Of a stretch of DNA of 64,000 nt, positions 1 through 7,714 are shown one piece after another (positions within the stretch are counted from its first letter, which is position 1; each line of letters opens with the position of its first letter). The notes beneath the pieces were generated by a model. That model was given only the letters and a program-made list of their open reading frames with translations, did no database searches and was not told the DNA's origin. A program made the translations under genes and the position numbers. Source of the DNA: an uncultured Candidatus Saccharibacteria bacterium (lineage in GTDB: Bacteria > Patescibacteriota > Saccharimonadia > Saccharimonadales > Saccharimonadaceae); the NCBI GenBank assembly GCA_937906385.1, contig CALCYQ010000004.1, positions 1 to 64,000 on the forward strand, read 5' to 3'.

Positions 1-1
1 T

Positions 2-124
2 CTCGACTCGGACGCCTGGGTCGCCGTCATCACGCTCGTCGTCCAAATTATCATCATCGTAGGGAACTATATTCTCAGTAAGCTTTTTGTATTCAAGGCA
101 AAAAGTGCTAAAATAAAGCCATGA
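2..124 (+). CDS. GtrA-family membrane protein, C-terminal fragment
   Basis: The window opens inside a gene: 40 codons in the frame starting at base 2 run to a TGA at 122-124. The fragment is one hydrophobic stretch followed by GNYILSKLFVFK and a short basic tail. That pattern closes the last helix of GtrA-family proteins, small four-helix membrane proteins thought to help move lipid-linked sugars for surface glycans. The start lies outside the window. The family call rests on this short motif alone, but it fits the many surface-glycan genes nearby. Confidence 0.55.
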   Translation, partial: LDSDAWVAVITLVVQIIIIVGNYILSKLFVFKAKSAKIKP

Positions 125-180
125 TTTATCTATCCGCCTTTATTCCGTACTGGCGCAAAGCCTGCTGATTCTACTTATGC

Positions 181-209
181 TTGACTTTTTGTACCAAATG
201 TGATATAAT
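181..209 (+). promoter_or_regulatory. Strong sigma70-type promoter for trpS
   Basis: TTGACT (181-186) and TATAAT (204-209) are 17 bp apart, and TG at 201-202 makes an extended -10. Transcription should start near 216, leaving a leader of about 11 bases before the trpS ATG. AAAGGA at 211-216 sits at the very 5' end of that RNA, so it is only partly usable as a ribosome binding site. Confidence 0.8.
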
Positions 210-227
210 GAAAGGATAACCTGCTTT

Positions 228-1253
228 ATGCAAACTATCTTAACCGGCGTACGCGTAAATGAAGAGCCAACTATCGGCAATTTCCTCGGCGCCTACACCC
301 CGATGATTAACCTCTCGCACGAGCATGCGCACGATTCGCAAATCAACTTCTTCGTGCCAGATCTCCACTCTTTTACTACACCTATCGACCACAGCCAGCT
401 CTACGCTAATACCATCAAGGGCATCAAATACTACATCGCGGCCGGCCTCGATACCGATAATCCCAACGTCCACATCTACCGCCAAAGCCGCGTCCCAGCC
501 CACGCCGAACTCTGCTGGATCCTTGACTGCTTCACGCCCTTTGGCGAAGCTAGCCGCATGCCCCAGTTCAAAGAGAAGGGCGCCGAGCATCCTGACGCCG
601 TCACGGTCGGCCTATTTAATTATCCGATTTTGATGGCTGCCGACATTTTACTCTACGACGCCAACTACATCCCGCTCGGCGAAGATCAATTCCAACATCT
701 CGAACTCGCACGCAATATCGCCATCCGCATGAATAATAAATTCGGCCAGGAGCTCTTCACGATACCGGCCGACGAACGCGCCCAGGTCAAATTCATGCAC
801 CTCGAAAAAGGCCTCCGCATTCGCAGTCTCGTAGACCCAGCTAAAAAGATGAGCAAATCCAGCGAAAATGAGCGCAGCAAAATTAGCCTCAACGACAATC
901 CGCAGCACGCCGCTAAGAAAATCATGTCCGCCACGACTGACTCTGAAGGCGTCATTCGCTTTGATATGATTAACCAACCAGGCATCAGCAACTTGCTCAC
1001 TATTGAAGCGCTCCTCAACAACCGCGACATCCAAGACGTGATTGCTGACTGGGCTGGCCAGACTAGCTACGGCGACCTCAAGCACAAAGTCGCCGACAGC
1101 GTTCAGCATTTTCTTGAAGATTTCCAGGCCAAAGTTGCCGCCATTAGCGACGCTGAAGTCGAGGCCATCATGCAGCGCGGTGAAGCCTACGCGAACGAAG
1201 TCGCCAACGCCAAACTTCACCAAGTCCAAAAGGCGGTAGGGCTACGCAAATAA
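228..1253 (+). CDS. trpS: Tryptophanyl-tRNA synthetase
   Basis: Charges tRNA-Trp with tryptophan in the cytoplasm. The 341-residue protein has the class I synthetase layout: the HIGH-equivalent loop is reduced to TIGNFLGA (residues 15-22) and the KMSKSS loop is intact at residues 207-212. Length is normal for bacterial TrpS. The ATG follows a strong extended -10 promoter. The stop overlaps the next ATG as TAATG, so the HD-domain gene and the CmpB-like gene are probably co-transcribed and translationally coupled. Confidence 0.95.
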   Translation: MQTILTGVRVNEEPTIGNFLGAYTPMINLSHEHAHDSQINFFVPDLHSFTTPIDHSQLYANTIKGIKYYIAAGLDTDNPNVHIYRQSRVPAHAELCWILDCFTPFGEASRMPQFKEKGAEHPDAVTVGLFNYPILMAADILLYDANYIPLGEDQFQHLELARNIAIRMNNKFGQELFTIPADERAQVKFMHLEKGLRIRSLVDPAKKMSKSSENERSKISLNDNPQHAAKKIMSATTDSEGVIRFDMINQPGISNLLTIEALLNNRDIQDVIADWAGQTSYGDLKHKVADSVQHFLEDFQAKVAAISDAEVEAIMQRGEAYANEVANAKLHQVQKAVGLRK

Positions 1254-1756
1254 TGCGTAAATCCCTCCGCAAACAGCAAATTCAGCGCACGGTCCTCGCC
1301 AAGGGGGCCGATGTGCTCGCTTCGGAGGGCCACAAACAGAGCGACAGGTACATCCAACACGGCGACACCACCATGCGCGACCACACTATCAGCGTGGCCT
1401 GCATGTGCGTTAGTCTAGCGCGCAAATCGCACCTGAAATTCGATTATTATTCGCTGGTACGCGGCGCACTCTTGCACGATTATTTCCAATACGATTGGCA
1501 CGACAGGAGCCACCCTAAGCGTCACGGCTGGCGCCACGCCAGTATTGCACTTAAGAATGCTGCTGACGATTTTAGCATCAACCCCGTCGAGGCGGACATG
1601 ATCAAAAAACACATGTTTCCGCTTAATCTCACCGCCGTACCGCGCTACCGCGAAACCTTTATCCTCACCGTGGCCGACAAAATCTGTAGCTTCAAAGAAG
1701 TCTTTAGTAAGCCATTCTATTCCGATGTTATCGATAATATTAAGGATAACGTATGA
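1253..1756 (+). CDS. HD-domain phosphohydrolase
   Basis: A 167-residue soluble protein with the metal-binding pattern of HD hydrolases: His44 in RDHT, the His75-Asp76 doublet in LLHDYF, His95 in GWRHA and Asp142 in ADKIC. HD proteins remove phosphate from nucleotides or other phosphomonoesters with bound divalent metal; the substrate here cannot be told from sequence. It overlaps trpS by one base at its start and the CmpB-like gene by four bases (ATGA) at its end. I recall an HD protein beside this membrane family in Firmicutes too. Confidence 0.8.
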   Translation: MRKSLRKQQIQRTVLAKGADVLASEGHKQSDRYIQHGDTTMRDHTISVACMCVSLARKSHLKFDYYSLVRGALLHDYFQYDWHDRSHPKRHGWRHASIALKNAADDFSINPVEADMIKKHMFPLNLTAVPRYRETFILTVADKICSFKEVFSKPFYSDVIDNIKDNV

Positions 1757-2511
1757 ACCCAGTTGAACTATTTTTGTGGTTCTTGATTTTTAGCTTCGTC
1801 GGCTGGCTCTGGGAAGTGATTTTGTATTACGGTTCGCTGCATCGTTTTGTAAACCGCGGCTTTTTGAACGGACCATATTGCCCAATTTACGGCGTGGGCG
1901 CACTCGCATTCGTACTCACTACAAACCATATCGCCGATCCGGCCACGCGCTTTCTGGCCGGCGGCGTACTAGCTTGCGCACTCGAATATGCCACCTCGTT
2001 TGCGATGGAAAAACTTTTTCATGCCCGCTGGTGGGACTATTCGAACCGGCCATTCAATCTTAATGGCCGCATCTGCCTCTATGGCTTTCTAATTTTTGGC
2101 GCCGCCGCCGCCGGTATGCCATATATTATTCAGCCGATAGCCACCATTACCGCCGCCATGCCGGAGCCTTTTCGCACTATCCTCGCCATTTTACTAGCTT
2201 TCGTATTTATCGCCGATATTATTACTACCAACCAGAGCCTTATCAAGCTCAACAAAGCTCTCAAGGAATATCAGAAATTCCTCGACCGCCACACCTCGCA
2301 GTTCATTAACTTCATCCGTAAGGGCAAACGTACGTTCGAGATGCGCTTCGAAAGCGGCCGTAAAAAGGCTCGCACAATTCTTACTTATCAGCAACGCCGT
2401 ATCATTCGCGCCTTCCCGCAACTCGAATCCACCCGCTATAACGACGCTCTTCGGGAGTTCCGCGTCCTCCTCGAAAAGGGTCGCCACTCTGGCAAAAACC
2501 GCAAAAAATGA
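1753..2511 (+). CDS. CmpB-like putative ABC-transporter type IV membrane protein (PF06541-like)
   Basis: A 252-residue membrane protein with about five hydrophobic segments in residues 5-155 and a basic soluble tail (about 165-252) ending SGKNRKK. The conserved stretches RGFLNGPYCPIYGVGA (residues 35-50) and DYSNRPFNLNGRICL match what I remember of the family annotated as putative ABC-transporter type IV. No ATPase partner is next to it and its transport role is unproven. Its TGA stop (2509-2511) supplies the TG of the extended -10 of the next gene. Confidence 0.7.
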   Translation: MNPVELFLWFLIFSFVGWLWEVILYYGSLHRFVNRGFLNGPYCPIYGVGALAFVLTTNHIADPATRFLAGGVLACALEYATSFAMEKLFHARWWDYSNRPFNLNGRICLYGFLIFGAAAAGMPYIIQPIATITAAMPEPFRTILAILLAFVFIADIITTNQSLIKLNKALKEYQKFLDRHTSQFINFIRKGKRTFEMRFESGRKKARTILTYQQRRIIRAFPQLESTRYNDALREFRVLLEKGRHSGKNRKK

Positions 2512-2526
2512 TATAGTATATAATAT

Positions 2527-3411
2527 ATGGCGAAAAAATTCAGCAAACCAGAACTGTCCCGCAAAATCAACGGCGATATTCCGTTCGATACTGTCATTTC
2601 TGATGCACCCGCCGCGACTGAGCGCTTTGATATTTTGCTACTCCAGCAATATCCGCGCCATTCCCGCGCCGCCATTCAGAAGCTGATTAAAGACGGCCGT
2701 GCCAAAGTCAACGGCGAAGTCGTCGCAAAGCCAAACACACCAATTGAGGAAGACGCCATACTCGAACTTGAATTGCCAAAAATCGAGGGCGAACGCCCAC
2801 CGGTCATTTATGAAGACGAAAATGTCATTGTGTTTAATAAGCCGGCCGGCATGTTGTCGATAAAAAAGGGTGCTTATCTTGCCGAACCGTCGATTGATGA
2901 TTTTGGCATCATCGTGCACCGTCTCGACCGCGATACTTCTGGCGTAATTATTGTTGCGAAAGACGAAGCCACGCGCGGTTATTTGCAGCGTCAATTCCAA
3001 GAGCGTAAAACGCATAAAACTTATTTTGCCGTAACCTGCGGGGTGCCGGCGCCGAAGCACGCTATGATTGACGTGCCGCTCGCGCGCAATCTCAAGCGCC
3101 CAACCACCTTTTTGCCAGATCCGCAGGGTCGGGAAGCGCAGACTGAATACTGCGTGCTCCGCGCCGGCACAGAACGAGCCCTCGTTGAGCTTAAGCCGCG
3201 TACCGGACGCACACATCAGCTTCGCGTCCATATGAATCACATTCGCTGCCCAATTCTCGGTGACCCGATTTATAATCCCAAGGGTCCAAAGGCCGACCGC
3301 ATGTATCTCCACGCCGCTTCGCTCGAGATTACTATTCCTGGCCGCGAGCACGGCGAACGCATGACTTTCACCGCCGACTTACCGGAGGACTTTGAGCGTG
3401 CAATTAAATAG
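2527..3411 (+). CDS. RluA-family pseudouridine synthase
   Basis: Converts uridine to pseudouridine in rRNA or tRNA. The 294-residue protein has an N-terminal S4-like RNA-binding region (about 33-80, FDILLLQQYPRHSRAAIQKL) and the RluA catalytic motif HRLDRDTSG with Asp135 as nucleophile. RTGRTHQLRVH is the family's later motif. The -10 box TATAGT (2512-2517), preceded by TGA, ends 9 bases before ATG and there is no Shine-Dalgarno, so the mRNA is probably leaderless. RluC- versus RluD-type specificity cannot be assigned. Confidence 0.9.
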   Translation: MAKKFSKPELSRKINGDIPFDTVISDAPAATERFDILLLQQYPRHSRAAIQKLIKDGRAKVNGEVVAKPNTPIEEDAILELELPKIEGERPPVIYEDENVIVFNKPAGMLSIKKGAYLAEPSIDDFGIIVHRLDRDTSGVIIVAKDEATRGYLQRQFQERKTHKTYFAVTCGVPAPKHAMIDVPLARNLKRPTTFLPDPQGREAQTEYCVLRAGTERALVELKPRTGRTHQLRVHMNHIRCPILGDPIYNPKGPKADRMYLHAASLEITIPGREHGERMTFTADLPEDFERAIK

Positions 3412-4066
3412 CGCCGACCAAGTTTCCGATATCGCCCGCCGCGCCGGCTTTGCGATTTTCGAGTTGCCCGACGCCGATTTTGCCACGATTTTGCCAAATT
3501 CGCTCCACATCCGCCCACTCGACGACAAAAACGTCATTAATATCGACCAAATTCGCGAGCTCATGCCACTCATCCAAGGCCGCCAGTCCGCCGACTTTTC
3601 GATTGTGATTGAGAATGCAGAGCTGATGAATGAACCGGCCGCCAATGCCTTCTTGAAGGCGCTCGAAGAGCCGAACGATTTTGTACATTTTGTCTTCCTA
3701 GTCCGCTCCAGCGCCCGAATTTTGCCAACTATTAAATCCCGCGCACATAATTATTATTTAGCATCCGCTGCCAAGCTTGCTGATCCGCTCGCGTCCGACC
3801 CAGACATCGCCGCTCTCGCTAAACGCTACATCGCGTCTACGCCGACCGACCTCCCAAAACTCGCCGCCGAAATCGCAAAAGGCAAAGACGACGCCCGCGC
3901 CCGTGCCGCCACCGTGGTCGATTGCGCCATTCTCATTCTCTATAAATCCTATTTTGCCACCGGCAATCCGCACTTCCTCGCTCATCTCGCTTCGCTCACC
4001 GCTTGTCAAGAAGCGCTCAGCTCTGGTGGCAATATTAAACTTCAGCTCGTCAACGCGATGCTTTAG
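3398..4066 (+). CDS. holB: DNA polymerase III delta'-like clamp-loader subunit (reduced)
   Basis: A 222-residue protein resembling the clamp-loader delta' subunit: NAFLKALEEP is the family's sensor-region signature and ARILPTIKSRAHNYYL matches the strand after it. It is shorter than usual, and the N-terminal P-loop region is missing, so it should be a non-ATPase structural subunit working with DnaX (31.8 kb). I chose GTG 3398 over TTG 3392 because GGAGG at 3384-3388 is 9 bases from the GTG but only 3 from the TTG. It overlaps the end of the pseudouridine synthase gene. Confidence 0.8.
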   Translation: MQLNSADQVSDIARRAGFAIFELPDADFATILPNSLHIRPLDDKNVINIDQIRELMPLIQGRQSADFSIVIENAELMNEPAANAFLKALEEPNDFVHFVFLVRSSARILPTIKSRAHNYYLASAAKLADPLASDPDIAALAKRYIASTPTDLPKLAAEIAKGKDDARARAATVVDCAILILYKSYFATGNPHFLAHLASLTACQEALSSGGNIKLQLVNAML

Positions 4067-4095
4067 CCTTACGCCCAACAAAGTTGGCGTTAGGC
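4066..4095 (+). terminator. Hairpin after the clamp-loader gene
   Basis: GCCTTACGCCCAAC and GTTGGCGTTAGGC form a stem with a short AAA loop and one bulge, starting in the last base of the stop codon. No T-run follows, so it may be a weak terminator or an mRNA 3'-end stabiliser. Confidence 0.5.
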
Positions 4096-4143
4096 AGAAG
4101 CGCGAAATTAGACTGAGCAGTCGTAATATGTTAAAATACAGTT

Positions 4144-5016
4144 ATGCTTTCTGCAGTCTTAATTCTTGTATTCGCGTTTTTCATCGTGTTTTTCGTTCCA
4201 AAATACAGCACCGTGCCAGATGATGATGAGGAAGAAGAAATTCGCAAAACTCCGCAGATGAAAAAACTCTGGAGCCTGGCCCAAACCGCCATGAAAGAGC
4301 GCAAACCGCTCAAGGCCGAAAAGGCCCTCCTAACCATCTTGAAGTTCGACGAGAAAAACGCCGCCGCCTACAACCGCCTCGGCATCCTTTACGCCAAAGA
4401 AAAGCACTACAAAGAGGCTATTGAATGCTTCGAAATCGCCCAATCACTCGACAACAACGCCTCCAGCCTCCACAACGTCGGCCTCATCTACTTCGAAACT
4501 GGCAAATACGAAAAAGCTGCCATGGCTTTTAGCCAAGCCATCGACCTTGAAGGCGACCAGCCGGGCCGCTACATTGCTTACGCTAAGGCGCTCGAAAAGC
4601 TCGGCGAACGCAATAAAGCTATCGACGCTCTTGAAACCGCCTATAGTCTCAATCCTAGCACCGTCGTTTTACGTCATCTCCTCGAAATCTACGAGAACAT
4701 CGAAGATTTCGAAAACGTCGAGATTACCAAACATCGCATCGAAGAGCTCCAAATCGAACGCGCCAAGCTCGAAGAAAAGGCTAAGCGCAAGGCACTCCCA
4801 TTAATTCAACGCCGCACCAAGGAAGAGAAGACCGCCGCCAAGGCCGCCAAAGCTACGGCGAAGGCCGAAAAGAAAGCCACGGCCGCCGCCAAAAAAGCCG
4901 AGAAAACCGCCAAAACCATCGCGCCGCGCCCAACCAAAATGAGCCCAAAAACACCACTCACCGCCACCACTGCCCGCCCAGTCAAAAAGATTGCCAAAAA
5001 ACGCAAAATCATCTAG
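4144..5016 (+). CDS. Membrane-anchored TPR protein
   Basis: A 290-residue protein with one N-terminal membrane helix (about 3-18), an acidic linker (DDDEEEE), a run of tetratricopeptide-like helix pairs over about residues 45-195 (AYNRLGILYAKEKHYKEAI is a typical unit) and a Lys/Ala-rich tail (about 205-290). TPRs bind other proteins, so a scaffold role at the membrane is likely; the partner is unknown. TAAAAT with extended TG (4129-4137) ends 6 bases before ATG, predicting a leaderless mRNA. Its last 30 coding bases are repeated at 7405-7434, on the far side of the LicD/flippase genes. Confidence 0.75.
   Translation: MLSAVLILVFAFFIVFFVPKYSTVPDDDEEEEIRKTPQMKKLWSLAQTAMKERKPLKAEKALLTILKFDEKNAAAYNRLGILYAKEKHYKEAIECFEIAQSLDNNASSLHNVGLIYFETGKYEKAAMAFSQAIDLEGDQPGRYIAYAKALEKLGERNKAIDALETAYSLNPSTVVLRHLLEIYENIEDFENVEITKHRIEELQIERAKLEEKAKRKALPLIQRRTKEEKTAAKAAKATAKAEKKATAAAKKAEKTAKTIAPRPTKMSPKTPLTATTARPVKKIAKKRKII
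4986..5015 (+). repeat. 30-bp direct repeat, copy 1 (3' end of TPR gene)
   Basis: Bases 4986-5015 encode the IAKKRKII tail of the TPR protein and match 7405-7434 at 29 of 30 positions. The single difference (5001 A, 7420 G) is synonymous in the TPR frame. The two copies bracket the LicD and flippase genes. Confidence 0.9.
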
Positions 5017-5025
5017 CCTAGACCG

Positions 5026-5045
5026 CCATGCGCTACCTTGCATGG
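5026..5045 (+). promoter_or_regulatory. Inverted repeat against the licD -10 box
   Basis: CCATGC (5026-5031) and GCATGG (5040-5045) are a perfect 6-bp inverted repeat with an 8-base spacer, ending directly before TATAAT (5046-5051). It could be a repressor site over the promoter or a hairpin ending the TPR transcript. There is no T-run, which slightly favours an operator. Confidence 0.4.
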
Positions 5046-5057
5046 TATAATTATCGT

Positions 5058-5891
5058 ATGGCAAAAGACAGCGACTCGCCAAATCTTAGCAAGAAACTCA
5101 CCGATGCCCAGCTCAAGCAACGACTGCGCATTATTTTTGAATTTTTCAACGATTTTTGTAATAAGCATCATATTAAATACACTCTACTAGGCGGCTCGCT
5201 CATCGGCGCCGTGCGCCACCAAGGCATCATTCCGTGGGACGACGATATTGACGTTGCTATGACCGAAGATCAACGCGATAAATTCATCACCACTTTTAAA
5301 AAAGACCCGCAAACGCGCTTCATTCTGCTCGACCCGCGCGAGCAAGACGATTATTATTATCCATTTCTCAAATTAGTCGACACGCAAACCGTGCTCGACG
5401 AATACAATCAGAAACCGATCAGAAATTACGGCATTTATATCGATATCTTCACTTATTATTACGTACCGAACGATACGAGCACGCACGCAAAAATTTATGA
5501 CGAGATCACTAAGTTGCGCACCGGCATCTATACCACCAATTCCGAGCACAGCGCCTGGCCGCGCAATCCAAAATATCGCCTAAATTACATTTGGCACAAC
5601 TTACAATTTTGGAATAATTACACTAAAAAATTCCTTGATTTCATGGAGAGCCTCCCGAAAGAAGAGACAAAATACATGATTTCCAACTGGCCAGTTTACG
5701 GCCTCGGGAAAGAAATCCAAAAAACCGCCAACCTAAAGAAATATACTAAGCTTCCTTTTGAAGGCCTCGAGGCGTCCGTCGCAACTGGCTACGACGAAAT
5801 TCTGCGCACCACTTTTGGAGACTATATGCAACTGCCACCAAAAGAGAAGCGCGCCTCACATCATTCATATAACGCATACATAAAGAAGTAA
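5058..5891 (+). CDS. LicD-family phosphotransferase
   Basis: LicD proteins transfer phosphocholine or a related phospho-group onto teichoic acid or other surface glycans. The 277-residue protein has the family core LLGGSLIGAVRHQG followed by IIPWDDDIDVAM (residues 43-68), whose acidic cluster binds metal. I start it at 5058 because TGGTATAAT (5043-5051) ends 6 bases upstream; an in-frame ATG at 5028 would lie upstream of that promoter. The flippase gene begins two bases after its stop, so the two form one unit. No choline uptake or activation genes are visible, so the donor group is unknown. Confidence 0.85.
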   Translation: MAKDSDSPNLSKKLTDAQLKQRLRIIFEFFNDFCNKHHIKYTLLGGSLIGAVRHQGIIPWDDDIDVAMTEDQRDKFITTFKKDPQTRFILLDPREQDDYYYPFLKLVDTQTVLDEYNQKPIRNYGIYIDIFTYYYVPNDTSTHAKIYDEITKLRTGIYTTNSEHSAWPRNPKYRLNYIWHNLQFWNNYTKKFLDFMESLPKEETKYMISNWPVYGLGKEIQKTANLKKYTKLPFEGLEASVATGYDEILRTTFGDYMQLPPKEKRASHHSYNAYIKK

Positions 5892-5892
5892 C

Positions 5893-7398
5893 ATGGCAAA
5901 GAAAAAACTCCCCATCGGCCTATTAAACACTTTCTCAAGTCTATTACTGCAAATAGTCACGATTATTAACGGTTTCATTTTTCCGCGCCTCATCCTCAGT
6001 ACCTTCGGCTCCGAAACCAACGGTCTCGTATCATCGCTTAGTCAATTCTTGAACTATATCTCGCTTCTTGAGGGCGGCGTCAACGGCGTTATCATGGCGA
6101 GCCTCTACAAACCAATCGCCAAGGGCGACAACGAAAAACTAAGCTCCATCGTGTTCACTTCACGCCGATTCTTCCGCCGCATTTCATATATTTTCATCGC
6201 CTACGCGGTTGGTCTCGCATTCATCTATCCGGCCCTCAGCAATAGCACCTTCGATTACGGCTTTATCTGCACACTTACAATGATTCTATCGATTAAATTG
6301 TTCTCGCAATACTGCTTCTCACTTTCGTATCAAAACTTGCTCAACGCCTCTAAGCGCGGATATATTATATCGTTTAGTAAAATTCTGCTCATCGTTCTAG
6401 ATATCGTCTCAATCTTCATTATTACTCGGTTTTGCCCAAGCATCCATCTTGTCGAGATTTGCTCAGCTGCCATTTATCTAATCCAGCCGATTATCTTTAA
6501 TATCGCCGTCAAGAAATTCTTCAAGCTCAACCAAAAGGCTAAGCCCGACAACCAACTCATCAAGAGCCGTTGGGATGGGCTATCAATTAATATTGCATAT
6601 TTCATTCATTCCAATACAGACGTAACATTGCTGACAATTTTCACAAATCTGCATACGATTTCCGTTTATAGCGTTTATTGTCTAGTATCCGCCGGTGTTA
6701 GCAAGATGATTAACGCCGTCACCGGCGCTATCTCGCCGTCTATTGGCAATCTATACGCGCTCGGCGACAAAGAAGAGCTCAATCGCAAATTCGACCTTTA
6801 CGAATATCTAACGTTTACGATGTGTTTCTTATTGTTCGGCGTGGCGTTACTGCTAATTACGCCATTTGTGATGATTTATACTTCAAACATCACCGACACG
6901 AATTATTATCAGCCGATCTTTGGCGTGCTCATAATAATCGCCGAGATGATCTATGCGATTCGCTCGCCATACGTAAACCTCGCTTACAACGCCGGTAAAT
7001 TCAAAGACATTACAAAACATGCATATATCGAGGCGATTCTAAATATCGTTATTTCAATAATCCTCGTGCAATGGATTGGCCTCCTCGGCGTAGCGATTGG
7101 CACGGTAGTGGCAATTACCTATCGCACGGCATTCCAAATTTGGTATCTCCGAGACCATCTTATCAACCGGCCACTACGCAAGTTTTTGAAGAGATTTTTC
7201 GCTATGTGTCTTCCGACAGCGGCGGTGATTGTTTTGTTGCAATTAGTTTACCCAATCACGGACTGGACAATTGTAAACTGGCTCATCCATGCAGTTGTCT
7301 ATACGATTTCTATCGGTGCCGTCGTGGCCGCAGTCAGCTTTGCGTACTTTCGCAAGGATATTAATACTCTTAAGATCTATCTAAAACATCGCCATTAG
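5893..7398 (+). CDS. Wzx-type polysaccharide flippase
   Basis: A 501-residue integral membrane protein of the oligosaccharidyl-lipid flippase (MATE-like) fold, with about 12-14 hydrophobic segments across its length. It would flip lipid-linked sugar units outward for assembly of a surface polymer. The N-terminal pattern with NGFIFPRLIL and GSETNGLVSSLSQF is typical of the family. It follows LicD directly. Just after its stop lies the second copy of the 30-bp repeat, so LicD plus flippase appear to have entered as one block. Confidence 0.85.
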   Translation: MAKKKLPIGLLNTFSSLLLQIVTIINGFIFPRLILSTFGSETNGLVSSLSQFLNYISLLEGGVNGVIMASLYKPIAKGDNEKLSSIVFTSRRFFRRISYIFIAYAVGLAFIYPALSNSTFDYGFICTLTMILSIKLFSQYCFSLSYQNLLNASKRGYIISFSKILLIVLDIVSIFIITRFCPSIHLVEICSAAIYLIQPIIFNIAVKKFFKLNQKAKPDNQLIKSRWDGLSINIAYFIHSNTDVTLLTIFTNLHTISVYSVYCLVSAGVSKMINAVTGAISPSIGNLYALGDKEELNRKFDLYEYLTFTMCFLLFGVALLLITPFVMIYTSNITDTNYYQPIFGVLIIIAEMIYAIRSPYVNLAYNAGKFKDITKHAYIEAILNIVISIILVQWIGLLGVAIGTVVAITYRTAFQIWYLRDHLINRPLRKFLKRFFAMCLPTAAVIVLLQLVYPITDWTIVNWLIHAVVYTISIGAVVAAVSFAYFRKDINTLKIYLKHRH

Positions 7399-7404
7399 CC
7401 GGCG

Positions 7405-7434
7405 AAAGATTGCCAAAAAGCGCAAAATCATCTA
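7405..7434 (+). repeat. 30-bp direct repeat, copy 2 (orphan TPR-gene tail)
   Basis: This non-coding copy of the TPR gene's 3' end (29 of 30 bases identical to 4986-5015) sits six bases after the flippase stop. Since it derives from a coding sequence, it is best read as the original or duplicated junction left when the LicD/flippase block was inserted. Confidence 0.9.
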
Positions 7435-7477
7435 AAATATTTTCATCGCGCCGGCGCCCGCGCCGATTTAACATCAT

Positions 7478-7550
7478 GCCGCAATAGCTCAGTTGGTAGA
7501 GCAGCCGCCTTGTAAGCGGCAGGTCATCAGTTCAAGTCTGATTTGCGGCT
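7478..7550 (+). tRNA. tRNA-Thr(UGU)
   Basis: A full cloverleaf: acceptor GCCGCAA pairs with TTGCGGC, D-loop AGCTCAGTTGGTAGAGC, anticodon stem CCGCC/GGCGG-type pairing around loop CTTGTAA with anticodon TGT, and T-arm GTTCAAGTC. The discriminator is T7550 and CCA is encoded at 7551-7553. The last 12 bases including CCA are duplicated at 7651-7662. Confidence 0.95.
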
Positions 7551-7553
7551 CCA
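7542..7553 (+). repeat. tRNA-Thr 3'-end direct repeat, copy 1
   Basis: TTTGCGGCTCCA, the acceptor strand plus CCA of tRNA-Thr, recurs exactly at 7651-7662. Duplicated tRNA 3' ends are classic products of integrase-type insertion at a tRNA gene. Confidence 0.7.
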
Positions 7554-7567
7554 TCCGAGAGAAAAAC

Positions 7568-7593
7568 GCAAGCAAGAAATGCTTGCATTTTTT
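7568..7593 (+). terminator. Rho-independent terminator after tRNA-Thr
   Basis: GCAAGCA (7568-7574) and TGCTTGC (7580-7586) form a perfect 7-bp stem with loop AGAAA, followed by ATTTTTT. Confidence 0.85.
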
Positions 7594-7614
7594 GTTACTT
7601 TTCCGAGGATGAAG

Positions 7615-7637
7615 CGTAAATATCGAAGATATTTACG
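7615..7637 (+). repeat. Perfect 10-bp inverted repeat between tRNA 3'-end copies
   Basis: CGTAAATATC (7615-7624) and GATATTTACG (7628-7637) are perfectly complementary with loop GAA. No T-run follows. It lies between the two copies of the tRNA-Thr 3' end, so it may be part of the footprint of an inserted element. Confidence 0.65.
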
Positions 7638-7650
7638 AGCTCCACGATAT

Positions 7651-7662
7651 TTTGCGGCTCCA
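7651..7662 (+). repeat. tRNA-Thr 3'-end direct repeat, copy 2
   Basis: An exact 12-bp copy of the tRNA-Thr acceptor end with CCA, 109 bp downstream of the original. No tRNA body is attached to it, so it is att-site-like rather than a second tRNA. Confidence 0.7.
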
Positions 7663-7714
7663 CCATTATTACACGGAAAAACAGAGAAAACATGAAAAAT
7701 GATATAATACCATC

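Noticed and set aside
2638..3351. 237-codon open frame on the minus strand
   Set aside because: Lies entirely inside the pseudouridine synthase gene, has no promoter or ribosome site and no domain; it is a shadow of the real gene. The same applies to the other long antisense frames, for example at 648-1229, 2194-2487, 28225-28740, 38112-38600 on the other strand and 53952-54473.
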